Part shown: positions 19,201 through 27,107 of the stretch, in pieces | Layout of the letters: each line of letters starts with the position of its first letter | Position numbering within the stretch: position 1 is the stretch's first letter | NCBI GenBank assembly: GCA_018780265.1 | Contig: JADMJV010000065.1 | Location: 1-60,963 of the forward strand | DNA length: 60,963 bases | Reading direction: 5' to 3' | Origin: a bacterium | GTDB lineage: Bacteria; Vulcanimicrobiota; Xenobia; Xenobiales; JADMJV01 | Made by a program: the position numbers and the translations under genes | Notes under the pieces: model-generated | Databases searched by the model: none | What the model saw: the letters and a program-made list of their open reading frames with translations, nothing else | Told to the model about the DNA's origin: nothing

Positions 19201-19655
19201 GGCCGATAAAACTGAGCGAAGTGCTGGGTGATGCGGGCCCGGGTGTCCAGTGGTCGCTCGTAGGACTCACCGGACTCGTAACGGCGCCGGCGCTCCGGGT
19301 AGATGCCGGGCACATCGACAGCCTGAGAGATCTGGCCCAGCAGGCGGGCTCTCTCTTGTTCGGCTTCCCAGACCAGTTGCTCGGTAAGTCGGACATTGCG
19401 ACCGTCATGGCGACGAATGTCCAATTCGTGCTTCAGGCTGCGGAGAATGTCCTCAACGTCCGCCAGACTTTCGCGCAGATTTTGGAGACGCAGTAAGGCC
19501 AGCCGGTCAGCGGCGTAGTCCACCAATTCTTGCAGTCCGCCCGACTCGCGGCTACGCTGTCGCAATGGGGGCACGTTCGGATCGGCCGCTTCTTCAAAAG
19601 AGGAAGCAGCCTGCCGCAGCCGGTCAGGTAGGTCCGATCCGTGATACTCCGCCAT
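16269..19655 (-). CDS. Large acidic protein with two C-terminal PilZ domains
   Basis: 1128 aa. Residues ~35-110 form a helical domain homologous to the neighbouring gene at 19799-20359 (LVDYAADRLALLRLQ versus LLGLAQDRLATLRLE). Residues ~110-310 are Arg/Ser/Pro-rich. Residues ~310-520 are almost wholly Asp, Glu, Leu and Ser in a short DLEL/DLDL pattern; residues ~540-780 carry 29-residue Glu/Pro/Val repeats. Two PilZ domains close the protein: ~905-1000 (RRRLVRLSCSYDTTAYFEG, then DISLGGGKLVG) and ~1015-1120 (RKYTRAVANLPIEI, then DIGLGGALL). The first has the RxxxR and D-x-S-x-x-G c-di-GMP motifs; the second has DIGLGG, so binding is less sure. Probably a c-di-GMP effector linked to pili or motility, given the pseudopilin neighbours. 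Confidence 0.8.
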   Translation of the reverse strand: MAEYHGSDLPDRLRQAASSFEEAADPNVPPLRQRSRESGGLQELVDYAADRLALLRLQNLRESLADVEDILRSLKHELDIRRHDGRNVRLTEQLVWEAEQERARLLGQISQAVDVPGIYPERRRRYESGESYERPLDTRARITQHFAQFYRPEPEYTREEYVNVSDRARYYRDQEYEDESPYYYSRPESLERSPSRGSREAEPPTRPSFELGGTGVKAVRESPPARSAETPGWLSVRVDRKTRTPHASAELNLGEAREPMAPLGRSRPQPLQLGRASETKKATFHASQAVGLSWLGKTSARSQAQEVTAEDLPAIPSDDEMLLEEDALLLDSDLELDDSELLDDELDLSDLELGDFELDGELDVDSDLGLELDDEDLLLKDLDLDDELLLDEDEAELVDDELAEPYLDDLDLELEDDLEIGQFSEAELQVEGDLGEVELEDLDLDAEVDLGDLELDENDLDLSDLEEMDLAGLDFSDLELDDDELLALEDLSLSDSDEREAAAEIDSRMTESVIEPSVVEPAPVDEEPVALEEPLVEVSLVEVAQEEPVAHEAPLVEEEPVAVGPSAVEEELVELEAPPVEFAMIEAEAGPVEVEELPIEPEAPPVDFAMAEEEPIAVGLAEVEAEPIEPEAPPVEVAIAEEEPLSVGPAEVEEEPIEMEAPPVEFAIVEAEPIAERPTEVEEEPVESESPPVEVAIAEDLVGTAEEEPVTPEAGPEEASLIEEEIIAVGPSEVEEDAELEVTDVVASDLNSLPPLEDVDTSEFFGGMPTAELTFLAEDELFASSEPQSSIETQLPLSEEILVGSGESSFEGDKDFFSDSADATTAWLDEPLTESVEAPDWLKSPDEELPAVAGAPTVESLEAVIEDVAAKEALETPLPAEVEKVAPAPVTPPHPFDQGASAQERRRLVRLSCSYDTTAYFEGRPAPVKLVDISLGGGKLVGPNSFQRGQLIQVSNPLPEAKINEPVTARIVWIRPNKDEEGRFDIGLQFEESPEILGKSWVITVLNKIGMQSKVFNQRKYTRAVANLPIEIDLLVKERIPGTALDIGLGGALLAVDRPLSPTTRFNLYMGPLGNHEALELRCEVISSRHDEGGAGWTHSAKFAEISTTQTKLLGRYVVDLLKAGGSV
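17578..17945 (-). repeat. 87-bp imperfect repeats in the PilZ gene
   Basis: The element GGCGG(A/G)GCTTC and its surroundings recur at about 17581, 17668, 17755, 17842 and 17920: spacing of 87 bp, with one 78-bp interval. They encode the 29-residue unit EAPPVE(F/V)A(I/M)...EVEEEPIE. Confidence 0.8.
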
Positions 19656-19681
19656 ATGAGATTCGCGGCACGTTACGCCAT

Positions 19682-19712
19682 AAAAAGCAAACGCCCTGGT
19701 ATTACCAGGGGC
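19682..19712 (-). terminator. Probable intrinsic terminator between the two paralogous genes
   Basis: Inverted repeat CCCTGGT-ATT-ACCAGGG (19694-19710). Read on the minus strand, a T-rich stretch (GTTTGCTTTTT) follows. It lies after the 19799-20359 gene and before the PilZ gene, so the two paralogues are probably separate transcripts. Confidence 0.6.
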
Positions 19713-19798
19713 TTTCGCTACCGCCCTAGACGACTCCAGTTCACCATGTTGCTACTATCCCGAGATTGACACTCTCAGGATCTGGCCTGAATGACCCC

Positions 19799-20359
19799 CT
19801 AAGCCGAATCCAGGTCGCTGAATTCATTGACGACCTCACGAACTTTGCGAGGGCGACTGACTTCCCGGTCCCGCCGGGGGGGGACTTCTCGGGAAACGGG
19901 CTCAGCCCTGCGCGCCGGCCTTTCACCACTGTAGAACCGCTCAGCGCTGCCCCAGCCACGTCCCCGCTCGCGACTGCGCCGACTTTCTTCCTCGGCTCGC
20001 ACCGCAGCGTCGATAATATGGTGCAATCGAACGCGCTCAGACTCAGCCAGGCGAATAAAATTTTGAATCAAACCCAGAGGACGGCCTTCTTCGGTGCGGC
20101 GAGTTTCATCATCACGCAGCCCGCGCACTATGGCTTCCACATCCTCCAGCGCTTCTTGGAGAGCTTCTAAGCGGAGGGTGGCCAGACGGTCCTGAGCAAG
20201 GCCCAGTAACTCTTCCAGCCGACTTTCTTCTTCCACGCGAGCGTGGTAAGAATTGTTATTCTCCGCTTCGAGAAATAGCTCTTCCAGCGCCTCGGCCTCG
20301 GCCCGCAGACGCGACGCTAATTCGAAGGAGGACTCACGCATTCCCTGGCTACCTTCCAT
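19799..20359 (-). CDS. Helical protein paralogous to the PilZ protein N-terminus
   Basis: 186 aa. Residues ~45-125 align without large gaps to residues ~35-110 of the PilZ protein encoded next door (shared A-DRLA-LRL--L-E-L-DVE-I-R-L pattern, then an R--L-R---E-ERVRL segment). The C-terminal ~60 residues are Arg/Glu/Ser-rich and probably disordered. No PilZ domain and no catalytic motif. It may dimerise with, or compete for, the partner of the PilZ protein's N-terminal domain. Followed by a probable terminator; divergent from grxC. Confidence 0.7.
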   Translation of the reverse strand: MEGSQGMRESSFELASRLRAEAEALEELFLEAENNNSYHARVEEESRLEELLGLAQDRLATLRLEALQEALEDVEAIVRGLRDDETRRTEEGRPLGLIQNFIRLAESERVRLHHIIDAAVRAEEESRRSRERGRGWGSAERFYSGERPARRAEPVSREVPPRRDREVSRPRKVREVVNEFSDLDSA

Positions 20360-20489
20360 GCCTTTCAGTCAAGACGTCCTGAAACCGTTGGCTGCAGGTG
20401 TCCGGCCATGATACGATAGCTTCCTGGAGGAACCTTCCACCAGAACAAAATTTCGTATTCTATGTTACAGACAGGGTCGGGAAGACACT

Positions 20490-20759
20490 ATGCCAAACCA
20501 AGCTCTCATTGAGATCTATACCTGGGCCACCTGCCCTTATTGCATGCGAGCCAAGTCATTGCTCAACTCCAAGGGAGTCACGTATCAGGAGCATTCCATC
20601 GACGGAGATGAAGACGCGCGCACCAAGATGACCGAAAGAACCGGCGGAAAAAGGTCGGTTCCCCAAATCTTCATCAACAACCAGCTCATCGGGGGCAGCG
20701 ATGACCTTCATGACCTGGACGCACGCGGAGGACTGGACCCGCTCTTGCGAACGCTCTGA
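20490..20759 (+). CDS. grxC: Glutaredoxin 3
   Basis: 89 aa, standard length. Contains the dithiol active site TCPYC near residues 14-18, the cis-proline segment SVPQIFIN, and the GGSDDL glutathione-binding motif. Reduces protein disulfides with glutathione in the cytoplasm. First gene of the plus-strand run leading to dnaX; the next gene overlaps its stop (TGATG). Confidence 0.93.
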   Translation: MPNQALIEIYTWATCPYCMRAKSLLNSKGVTYQEHSIDGDEDARTKMTERTGGKRSVPQIFINNQLIGGSDDLHDLDARGGLDPLLRTL

Positions 20760-21184
20760 TGAACGGTCCCACCCTGCTTTTTTTTGTCCTCCAGGCACTG
20801 GCTCCCATACTTGGGATGTTAATGGCTTATGGCCACGCCCATCAACGGAGAGTGCAGGGCGTCAGCGGGCACGATCTAGAAAGAGACTTGGCCCGTGTCG
20901 GCTTTCTCGCTTCAGCAGGCTTCAGCTTTGCCTTTTTCTGGGGTTGGCCAGAGGGGGCCCACGCCTGGTCAACCATGCCCGGGCTGGAGTTTTTTTGCAA
21001 AACCTCATTGGGCGATTCCCCTCAAACCGATTCCGACTACAGTTCCTTTAAACTGGTTTGCTCAGGAGCGTTCGCCGGGTGTGCGGGAATACTGGCCAGA
21101 GTCAACGCCTTTCGGCTCAACCGACAACTTGTTCGAAAGGTCCCTCGCTATTTTCGAGCCGATGACCCCGTAGGTAAGCGCTGA
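20759..21184 (+). CDS. Small membrane protein of unknown function
   Basis: 141 aa. ATG overlaps the grxC stop. Hydrophobic segments at about residues 5-24, 47-62 and 100-115 suggest two or three membrane passes. It contains several cysteines and ends in a basic tail. No family recognised. Translational coupling to grxC and a 21-base gap to dnaX put it in the same transcript. Confidence 0.6.
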   Translation: MNGPTLLFFVLQALAPILGMLMAYGHAHQRRVQGVSGHDLERDLARVGFLASAGFSFAFFWGWPEGAHAWSTMPGLEFFCKTSLGDSPQTDSDYSSFKLVCSGAFAGCAGILARVNAFRLNRQLVRKVPRYFRADDPVGKR

Positions 21185-21205
21185 GCCACGGGGAAGGGGG
21201 CTACC

Positions 21206-22861
21206 ATGAGTCAGGTATCTTTATTCCGTAAGTGGCGTTCCAAAGCTTTTGCCGATCTGGTGGGCCAGGAGGCCGTGGTCAAAACGCTGCGCAACGTGCT
21301 CTCGGGAGGGTCTCCCGCCCGCGCCTACCTGTTTTGCGGCCCGCGCGGCACAGGCAAAACCTCTACCGCACGTATCTTCGCCAAAGCCCTGTGCTGTGAA
21401 AACGGCCCCGCTCTTGAGCCTTGCAACCAATGTTCCACCTGCCGCGAAATAGCCCAGGGCAACTGCCTCGATGTATTCGAGATCGACGCTGCCTCCAACA
21501 CCCAGGTAGACAAAATTCGCGACTTCATTGTGGACAAAGTCCACTTTGCGCCCGCCAAGGCGAGATACAAAGTGTATATCATCGACGAAGTGCACAAACT
21601 GTCCAGTTCGTCTTTCAACGCCTTGCTGAAAACTTTAGAAGAACCGCCCTCGCACGTGGTTTTCGTGTTGGCGACCACCCATCCGCACGAACTGCTGCCA
21701 ACCATCCTGTCTCGCTGTCAGCGCTACGACTTTCGGGCCTTCTCGCTAAGAGAGGTGGAAGACCACCTCAACCACATCGCCCAGGAAGAAAGGCTCAAAC
21801 TGGACGCGGAGGCCTGCCAACTGTTGGCGCGCGCCGCTCAGGGATCGATGCGCGACGCCCTGGTGCTGCTCGAGCAAGCCCACCATTACAGCGGGGGTGA
21901 CGTAACACCCGGTGACGTGGTGCAGATGTTGGGGCTGCTACCCCAAGAAACGCTAGGGCGCTGGGTCGAGGCCCTGCGCACCGGCCAGGCGGCGATATTG
22001 CTAGGTGCCGTAGAGGAGATGCACCGCGGCGGCCAGGATTTCGTGCGTGCCGTCGATCTCTGGGTTGACCACCTGCGTCTGCTCATGCTCAGCAAGGTGA
22101 AGGCTAACGAGGCCGGCCTCCATGAACTCAACGAAGCCTATCGCGCCAGCCTGAACCAACAGGCTGAGGGCCTGTCGATGGGCCAGATTCTGGCCTGGCT
22201 GAAATCGGCAGTAGAGGTGCAGCAGGCCATCCGTGACGGGCAACCAGCCCGCATCGCACTGGAACTGAGTCTCGTCCAACTCTGCACTCCCCCCGCCAAC
22301 TCTAGCCTTGGAGGGCTGGAAGCATTGACCCGCCTGGTTCAAGAATTGCAGGAAAAAGTCAAACACCTTGGGAAGCCTGCCGCTGTGGCAGCGACCCCGC
22401 CAGTCGCCCCCCTACCCGTGAAAGGGGCGCCCCCGCCGCCCGTGCAACCTGCACCTCGGCCTCGACCCGAACCGCCCAAGCCGGAGTTGCCCAACGGGGG
22501 CAAGGCCATCACCAGCGCCAAAGAATTCTGGCCCCATCTGCAAGAGTCGTTGCGCGACCGGGACAAACGCCTGAAAGCCTTCCTGGCCGACGCCAAGCTT
22601 AGCCATTTTGGTCCCGAAGTTCTGCGTATATCGGTGCCTGCCACTCATCCAGTGCACTTCGAATACATCGGTCGCTCGGTTCGCCTCCTGGAAGAGGTAA
22701 GTAGCCAGCTTCTGCAAAGCAAGGTGCGCATTGAGGTCGTGCAGGACGGCGCCCAGTTGGTTCCGCCGCAAGAGCAAGAGCATGAAAACCTGATCAAGAA
22801 AGCCTCCGGCTTGTTCGGAGGTCGCATCCTGGATGCGGCGAATGACAACGCGTCGGAGTAG
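21206..22861 (+). CDS. dnaX: DNA polymerase III subunits gamma/tau
   Basis: 551 aa. Clamp-loader ATPase: N-terminal SLFRKWRSKAFADLVGQE, Walker A GPRGTGKTSTAR (~residues 46-57), four-Cys zinc site including CNQCSTC (~73-79), Walker B YIIDEVHKLSSSSFNALLK and SRC arginine-finger motif. The region after ~residue 385 is Pro-rich, followed by a tau-like domain (~430-525). No obvious A-rich frameshift signal was seen, so a separate gamma product is not predicted. GGGGAAGGGGG precedes the ATG. Followed by response regulator, ybaB and recR. Confidence 0.95.
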   Translation: MSQVSLFRKWRSKAFADLVGQEAVVKTLRNVLSGGSPARAYLFCGPRGTGKTSTARIFAKALCCENGPALEPCNQCSTCREIAQGNCLDVFEIDAASNTQVDKIRDFIVDKVHFAPAKARYKVYIIDEVHKLSSSSFNALLKTLEEPPSHVVFVLATTHPHELLPTILSRCQRYDFRAFSLREVEDHLNHIAQEERLKLDAEACQLLARAAQGSMRDALVLLEQAHHYSGGDVTPGDVVQMLGLLPQETLGRWVEALRTGQAAILLGAVEEMHRGGQDFVRAVDLWVDHLRLLMLSKVKANEAGLHELNEAYRASLNQQAEGLSMGQILAWLKSAVEVQQAIRDGQPARIALELSLVQLCTPPANSSLGGLEALTRLVQELQEKVKHLGKPAAVAATPPVAPLPVKGAPPPPVQPAPRPRPEPPKPELPNGGKAITSAKEFWPHLQESLRDRDKRLKAFLADAKLSHFGPEVLRISVPATHPVHFEYIGRSVRLLEEVSSQLLQSKVRIEVVQDGAQLVPPQEQEHENLIKKASGLFGGRILDAANDNASE

Positions 22862-22875
22862 GAGCAGCAGAGCCA

Positions 22876-23262
22876 ATGAGCGATACACCACCTAAAATCC
22901 TGGTGGTCGATGATGATGAACACATCCTTCGATCCCTGAGCCAGTATCTAGAACTCGAGGACTTCCATGTCTTTAGTGCCTCCAGTGGACCGGAGGCTCT
23001 CCAACTCTTTCAGCAAGAAAAGCCCGATCTGCTGGTGCTCGACGTGATGATGCCTGGCATGGACGGCTTTCAAGTGCTGGAAACTCTGCGCAACGACCCC
23101 GAGACCGCCAATGTGCCCGTGCTAATGCTTACCGCCCGCGATCAGCATAACGATATTCTCAAGGGTTACCAGATGGGGGCAACTTCCTACCTGGTCAAAC
23201 CATTCAACCTCGACGAACTGGTCGAGGCCATTCGCGAAGTATTCGCCAGCAAATCTAGCTAA
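22876..23262 (+). CDS. Single-domain response regulator (CheY-like receiver)
   Basis: 128 aa: one receiver domain and no output domain. Acidic pocket Asp12-Asp13-Asp14, phosphoacceptor Asp56 (LLVLDVMMPGMDGF), Thr86 and Lys108 (YLVKPF) are all present, so it should be phosphorylatable. It lies 14 bases after dnaX and 20 before ybaB, an unusual insertion into the dnaX-ybaB-recR order. No histidine kinase is in the window, so its partner and output are unknown. Confidence 0.9.
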   Translation: MSDTPPKILVVDDDEHILRSLSQYLELEDFHVFSASSGPEALQLFQQEKPDLLVLDVMMPGMDGFQVLETLRNDPETANVPVLMLTARDQHNDILKGYQMGATSYLVKPFNLDELVEAIREVFASKSS

Positions 23263-23282
23263 AGCAACCTCAAGGAGCCGTC

Positions 23283-23603
23283 ATGCAACGAGAACTGATG
23301 CGCAAAATGCAAAAAATGCAAGAAAAGCTGACTCATTCCATGGGCCAGATGCAAGAAGAACTGGAAACCATCACGGTGGAAGGAACAGCCGGTCAGGGAA
23401 TGGTCAAAACCGTCGTCAATGGCCACGGCCAGGTGATGTCGATTAAGATCGACCCTAAGGTAGTTGACCCGGAAGACGTCGAAATGCTGGAGGACCTGGT
23501 TTTGACCGCCGTCAAGGATGGCATTGAAAAGTCAAAATCGATGTCCCAAGACAAAATGTCCAAGCTGACCGCGGGTTTGCCCCTGCCTCCCGGCTTGTTC
23601 TAA
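23283..23603 (+). CDS. ybaB: YbaB/EbfC nucleoid-associated protein
   Basis: 106 aa, normal length. N-terminal MRKMQKMQEKL coiled segment, central GQGMVKTVVNGHGQVMSIKI strands and C-terminal helix are typical. Binds DNA as a dimer and is usually encoded between dnaX and recR, as here. AAGGAG lies 7 bases before the ATG. Confidence 0.93.
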   Translation: MQRELMRKMQKMQEKLTHSMGQMQEELETITVEGTAGQGMVKTVVNGHGQVMSIKIDPKVVDPEDVEMLEDLVLTAVKDGIEKSKSMSQDKMSKLTAGLPLPPGLF

Positions 23604-23606
23604 AAT

Positions 23607-24215
23607 TTGGCGGACTACCCAGAAGCTCTCGAAGAACTGGTCGAGTCTCTTCAGCAATTGCCCACGATCGGTCCGAAGTCGGCTGTCCGACTGGCTTTTT
23701 GGCTGCTAGAGTCACCCGAAGGTAAGGCGATCCGGTTGGCTGAGGCCATCCGTGGCGCCCGCCTGCACATTCGCACATGCTCTCGCTGCTTTAACTACTG
23801 CCAGGCGGAGGTATGTGCTATCTGTAGTGATAAGCGGCGCAACCCTAAAACTTTGTGCGTGGTGGTGCAGCCCAAAGATATCGTAACCCTTGAAAAAACC
23901 CGCGAGTATCGAGGCGGTTATCATGTTTTGGGCGGCCTGCTCTCGCCTCTGGATGGAATCGGTCCCGAAAAGGTACGCATCCGGGAGCTTGTCGAAAGGG
24001 TGGACCGCGAATTGATCGAGGAAGTTATCCTGGCCCTGGACACCACGGTAGGAGGCGAGGCGACTTCCTTGTATCTATTCCGCCAGCTTGGCCCCAAAGT
24101 CACGGTCACCCGACTGGCCCAGGGTCTGCCAGCAGGAGGCAACCTGGACTACACCGATGAAGTGACTCTGGGACGTGCACTGCGGGGGCGTCGCCGGCTG
24201 GATGACATGAATTGA
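23607..24215 (+). CDS. recR: Recombination protein RecR
   Basis: 202 aa. TTG start 3 bases after ybaB, giving the typical N-terminal YPEALEELVESLQQLPTIGP with its helix-hairpin-helix, then the zinc finger CSRCFNYCQAEVCAIC (~residues 57-72) and a Toprim domain starting CVVVQPKDIVTLEKT, plus the C-terminal Walker-B-like region. Acts with RecF/RecO in loading RecA on gapped DNA. Confidence 0.94.
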   Translation: MADYPEALEELVESLQQLPTIGPKSAVRLAFWLLESPEGKAIRLAEAIRGARLHIRTCSRCFNYCQAEVCAICSDKRRNPKTLCVVVQPKDIVTLEKTREYRGGYHVLGGLLSPLDGIGPEKVRIRELVERVDRELIEEVILALDTTVGGEATSLYLFRQLGPKVTVTRLAQGLPAGGNLDYTDEVTLGRALRGRRRLDDMN

Positions 24216-24243
24216 AATCAGGATTGCGGCCAGGAGGATTCCA

Positions 24244-24459
24244 ATGACACAAATCATTCGTTCCAAACCGAACCACGAGCGTGGCTTTACCCTGGGCCTG
24301 GTGCTTGGGACATTATTTGGAGCCAGCCTGGGCTCACTTCTGGCTCCCCAAAGTTGCCCCGATAACGGCAACCAGTTGGACTTTCAGGCGGAGCGCCTGC
24401 GCAAGAGGCTGCGCGAACTTCGGGAGACTCTCCCCGAAGTTGGACCGAGCCACAACTAA
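24244..24459 (+). CDS. Small YtxH-like membrane protein
   Basis: 71 aa. AGGAGG 7 bases upstream of the ATG. A Gly-rich hydrophobic segment (residues ~15-33, GLVLGTLFGASLGSLLAP) followed by a basic amphipathic helix is the layout of YtxH-type proteins (G--xG--xG-LLAP motif). Function of such proteins is not well defined; likely a single-pass inner-membrane protein. Two bases before the SDR gene. Confidence 0.6.
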   Translation: MTQIIRSKPNHERGFTLGLVLGTLFGASLGSLLAPQSCPDNGNQLDFQAERLRKRLRELRETLPEVGPSHN

Positions 24460-24461
24460 CA

Positions 24462-25439
24462 GTGCGGGTCTTTGTAACCGGGGCCACCGGCTTCGTAGGC
24501 CGAGAGATCGTCCGCCACCTCAAGCAGAACGGTCACGAGGTGATCGCCCTGTGCCGCAAACCAGCCGACCTGGATGTGGACGGTGTTCAAAAGGTACAGG
24601 GGGACATCCTCGAGCCTCATTTGTGGGAACCCCAACTGCGCGAAGCAGAGGCCTGTGTCCACTGCATCGGAATTTTGCGGGCCTTCCCTCAAAAAGGCAT
24701 CACTTTTGAGGCCCTCCACTATCAAGCCACCCTCAATTTGGTGAGAGCCTGTGGCAAAGTGGGCGTGCAACGCTATATACACATCAGCGCCAACGGTGTC
24801 GAAAAAAATCCGACCACCGAATATATGCGATCCAAGGCCAAGGCCGAACAGGCCGTGCGCAGTTCCAGTCTGGACTGGACCCTGTTGCGCCCTTCCGTGG
24901 TTTACGGAGGCAGTCAGTCCAAAGAGAGCTTCGTGCGCCTGCTGCGCAGCAATCTGGCCAAGGCCCCCATTTTTCCTTACTTTGGCAAAGGCGATTATCG
25001 ACTGGCCCCGATCTCAACCTGGGAACTGGCCGAAACCGTCAAACGGTGCCTGGATCGTCCCGACACCAAAGGCAAAATCATTCACGTAGGGGGGGACGAG
25101 GTGTATACCTACAAGGCCCTGCTCCATCTGCTAATCGAGTCTGGGGGATACAAAACCAAACTCTTCTCGTTGCCCACATTTCTTATGTCTACGGCCGCCG
25201 GCGTGTTGGGCAACTTCGACTGGTTTCCCATGACCAAAGAGATGTTGCAAATGCTGCTACAGGGCAATGATTTGCCGCCTCAGGCGCTCAGCCAGCGACT
25301 GCTGGAAGTGCCCAGCATCAGCTTCCGAGCCTGGCTTACCCACGGAATCCTGGAACCGCCCAGTGCCGGAGTCCTTCCCGAGCAAGCCTCTCAGGGTCCC
25401 ACCGTCACCCGACCACTACAGCCAGAGGAGGGCGAATAA
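24462..25439 (+). CDS. NAD(P)-binding SDR, NDUFA9-like (atypical SDR)
   Basis: 325 aa, GTG start. Rossmann motif VTGATGFVGREIVRHL at residues ~4-19 and a Tyr-x-x-x-Lys pair (YMRSK) near residue 125. It has the pattern of the atypical SDR group that includes the 39-kDa complex I subunit homologues (INTGATGFVG, long linker, LRPSVVYG motif). The C-terminal ~50 residues are family-specific. Substrate unknown; related proteins often bind quinone or nucleotide cofactors. Its 3' end overlaps the convergent TPR gene by 35 bases. Confidence 0.8.
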   Translation: MRVFVTGATGFVGREIVRHLKQNGHEVIALCRKPADLDVDGVQKVQGDILEPHLWEPQLREAEACVHCIGILRAFPQKGITFEALHYQATLNLVRACGKVGVQRYIHISANGVEKNPTTEYMRSKAKAEQAVRSSSLDWTLLRPSVVYGGSQSKESFVRLLRSNLAKAPIFPYFGKGDYRLAPISTWELAETVKRCLDRPDTKGKIIHVGGDEVYTYKALLHLLIESGGYKTKLFSLPTFLMSTAAGVLGNFDWFPMTKEMLQMLLQGNDLPPQALSQRLLEVPSISFRAWLTHGILEPPSAGVLPEQASQGPTVTRPLQPEEGE

Positions 25440-27012
25440 GCTCACCACTGTCGCGATTGCCGCGATGCAGACCCTCCAAAACGGCCTCCGCCCCTTCCAG
25501 TTCATCGAGCCGATCCAGCTGCTCCAGGCATTCCAACCAGATGGTCTGCTGCTCCCCTTTGCGGGCATAAGCCGTGGCCGAAGCAAAGGCCTGGGCGGCG
25601 CCCTCCAGGTCGCCGCGCCCCAAGCACAGATAGCCATTTTCGCGCAGTGCCTCACAGCGGATGGCCGCATCCTTGGGTACCTGACCGAGCACCTCGTGGG
25701 CAAACTTCAAGTTCTGTTCGGCCGCATCGGGATTGCCACGCAGCCGCTCCAGCCGAGCCGTCAACACATAAATCTGAGCCGAATCCGCCACCGCCGTACC
25801 CGGGCCCAACATCCAGCCAGCTGCCTGCAAGTCATGAGCTGCTTCCTCCAGCAGGCTTCTCTCGATCAAGGTGCGCCCGCGTTCGATGCGCACCTTCAAC
25901 ATCGGTCCGCGCTCACCCAGCTGAAGAAAGCGATCCAGGCTTTCGGTCAGTAACTCCGAGGCCAACTGGTTGTCACCCTGAGCCCGATAGGACATTCCCA
26001 GACTGCTGAGTGCGTATGCCAGGGCTCGGTAGTTGCCAAAGCGCCGGCACATCTCCACATCCAACTGATGAAAGCGAATGGCCCGGGGCAGGTCGCCCAA
26101 CTTCATGCACAAATTTCCCAGTCGACCATAAACCACGGCCAGTTCGGACTCAGCGCCAAGACGGCGGCTGAGGCGTTCGGCCTTATGGGTAAAGTGGAGC
26201 GCTTCTGTCGGCTTGCCCAGATCGCTGCACACCTGGCCCAGGCCCTCATAAGATTTGGCCACGCCAATCCACATCTGCAGATGCCAAAATGTGCGCAGAC
26301 CCTTTTCCAGATACTCCAGGGCGGCCTGGGCCTCGCCCATCTCCTGATGCAGCAACCCCAACAGCCGCCAGGCTTCGGCCTGAAATCGGTCGGACTCGGG
26401 TCGTTGACTGTCGCCCACGTTAAGCCAGGCTTCTTCGGCCTCGGCATAGCGATGGAGTCGAAAAAGAACCCGCCCGCGCTCGATGTCACGCTCATCATCT
26501 CCGTGCAATGGCAAAAATTCAAGGGCCGACTCCAATTCGCCCGATCGTATCAGCAGTCGCGCCTTTTCTAATTGCCATTGGACGGCAAACCGGCCCTCGG
26601 GATCCCAACTCTGACTCTGCTGGAGAGCTTGTTGGGCCTGCTCCTGTTCCCCGTACATCCCGTGAATCTGGGCCAACAAAATTAAGCCCCGCACCAACAG
26701 GTGCTTCTCTGCAATGGAAGTGCGCCGACAGAGTAGCCCGTCCAATTCTTCGGAAGCCTGGTCCCAGCGCTGTAGCTGGACCAACAGCTCGGCCCGCCAC
26801 AATCGAATGGCCCCTTTCTGGTCGGCCAGCCGTTCGTCTTTCACGTCACCGTCAAGCTTACTCAGCCATTCGCTGCCCAACTCGAGGGCGCGCCCATAAT
26901 CGTAACCAGCCAGACTGTCGCCGATAACCTGAAGAAAATGACCGCACAACTCCACCAGATCGGGTTGAGTTACGTAAATAGATACCAAACTTTCTAGGCT
27001 GGGAGGTTGCAA
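25405..27012 (-). CDS. Multi-TPR repeat protein
   Basis: 535 aa, apparently starting at TTG 27012. Almost entirely helical with many degenerate 34-40-residue TPR units (for example the LGRLGNLCMKLGDLPRAIRFH and LRENGYLCLGRGDLEGAAQAF regions), similar to MalT/LuxR-associated or Rapsyn-type TPR scaffolds. No enzymatic domain, no signal peptide. Probably a protein-interaction scaffold. Its end overlaps the convergent SDR gene; upstream it is divergent from the putative permease gene. Confidence 0.75.
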   Translation of the reverse strand: MQPPSLESLVSIYVTQPDLVELCGHFLQVIGDSLAGYDYGRALELGSEWLSKLDGDVKDERLADQKGAIRLWRAELLVQLQRWDQASEELDGLLCRRTSIAEKHLLVRGLILLAQIHGMYGEQEQAQQALQQSQSWDPEGRFAVQWQLEKARLLIRSGELESALEFLPLHGDDERDIERGRVLFRLHRYAEAEEAWLNVGDSQRPESDRFQAEAWRLLGLLHQEMGEAQAALEYLEKGLRTFWHLQMWIGVAKSYEGLGQVCSDLGKPTEALHFTHKAERLSRRLGAESELAVVYGRLGNLCMKLGDLPRAIRFHQLDVEMCRRFGNYRALAYALSSLGMSYRAQGDNQLASELLTESLDRFLQLGERGPMLKVRIERGRTLIERSLLEEAAHDLQAAGWMLGPGTAVADSAQIYVLTARLERLRGNPDAAEQNLKFAHEVLGQVPKDAAIRCEALRENGYLCLGRGDLEGAAQAFASATAYARKGEQQTIWLECLEQLDRLDELEGAEAVLEGLHRGNRDSGELIRPPLAVVVG

Positions 27013-27107
27013 AGCGTCTCGAGAAAAATCATGATAGGGTAAGACCCTTTGGGACGAGAGAACTCTCCTCCTCCAGGGTCGCGGGGAGCCAAAGGAAGTA
27101 CGCCTGA

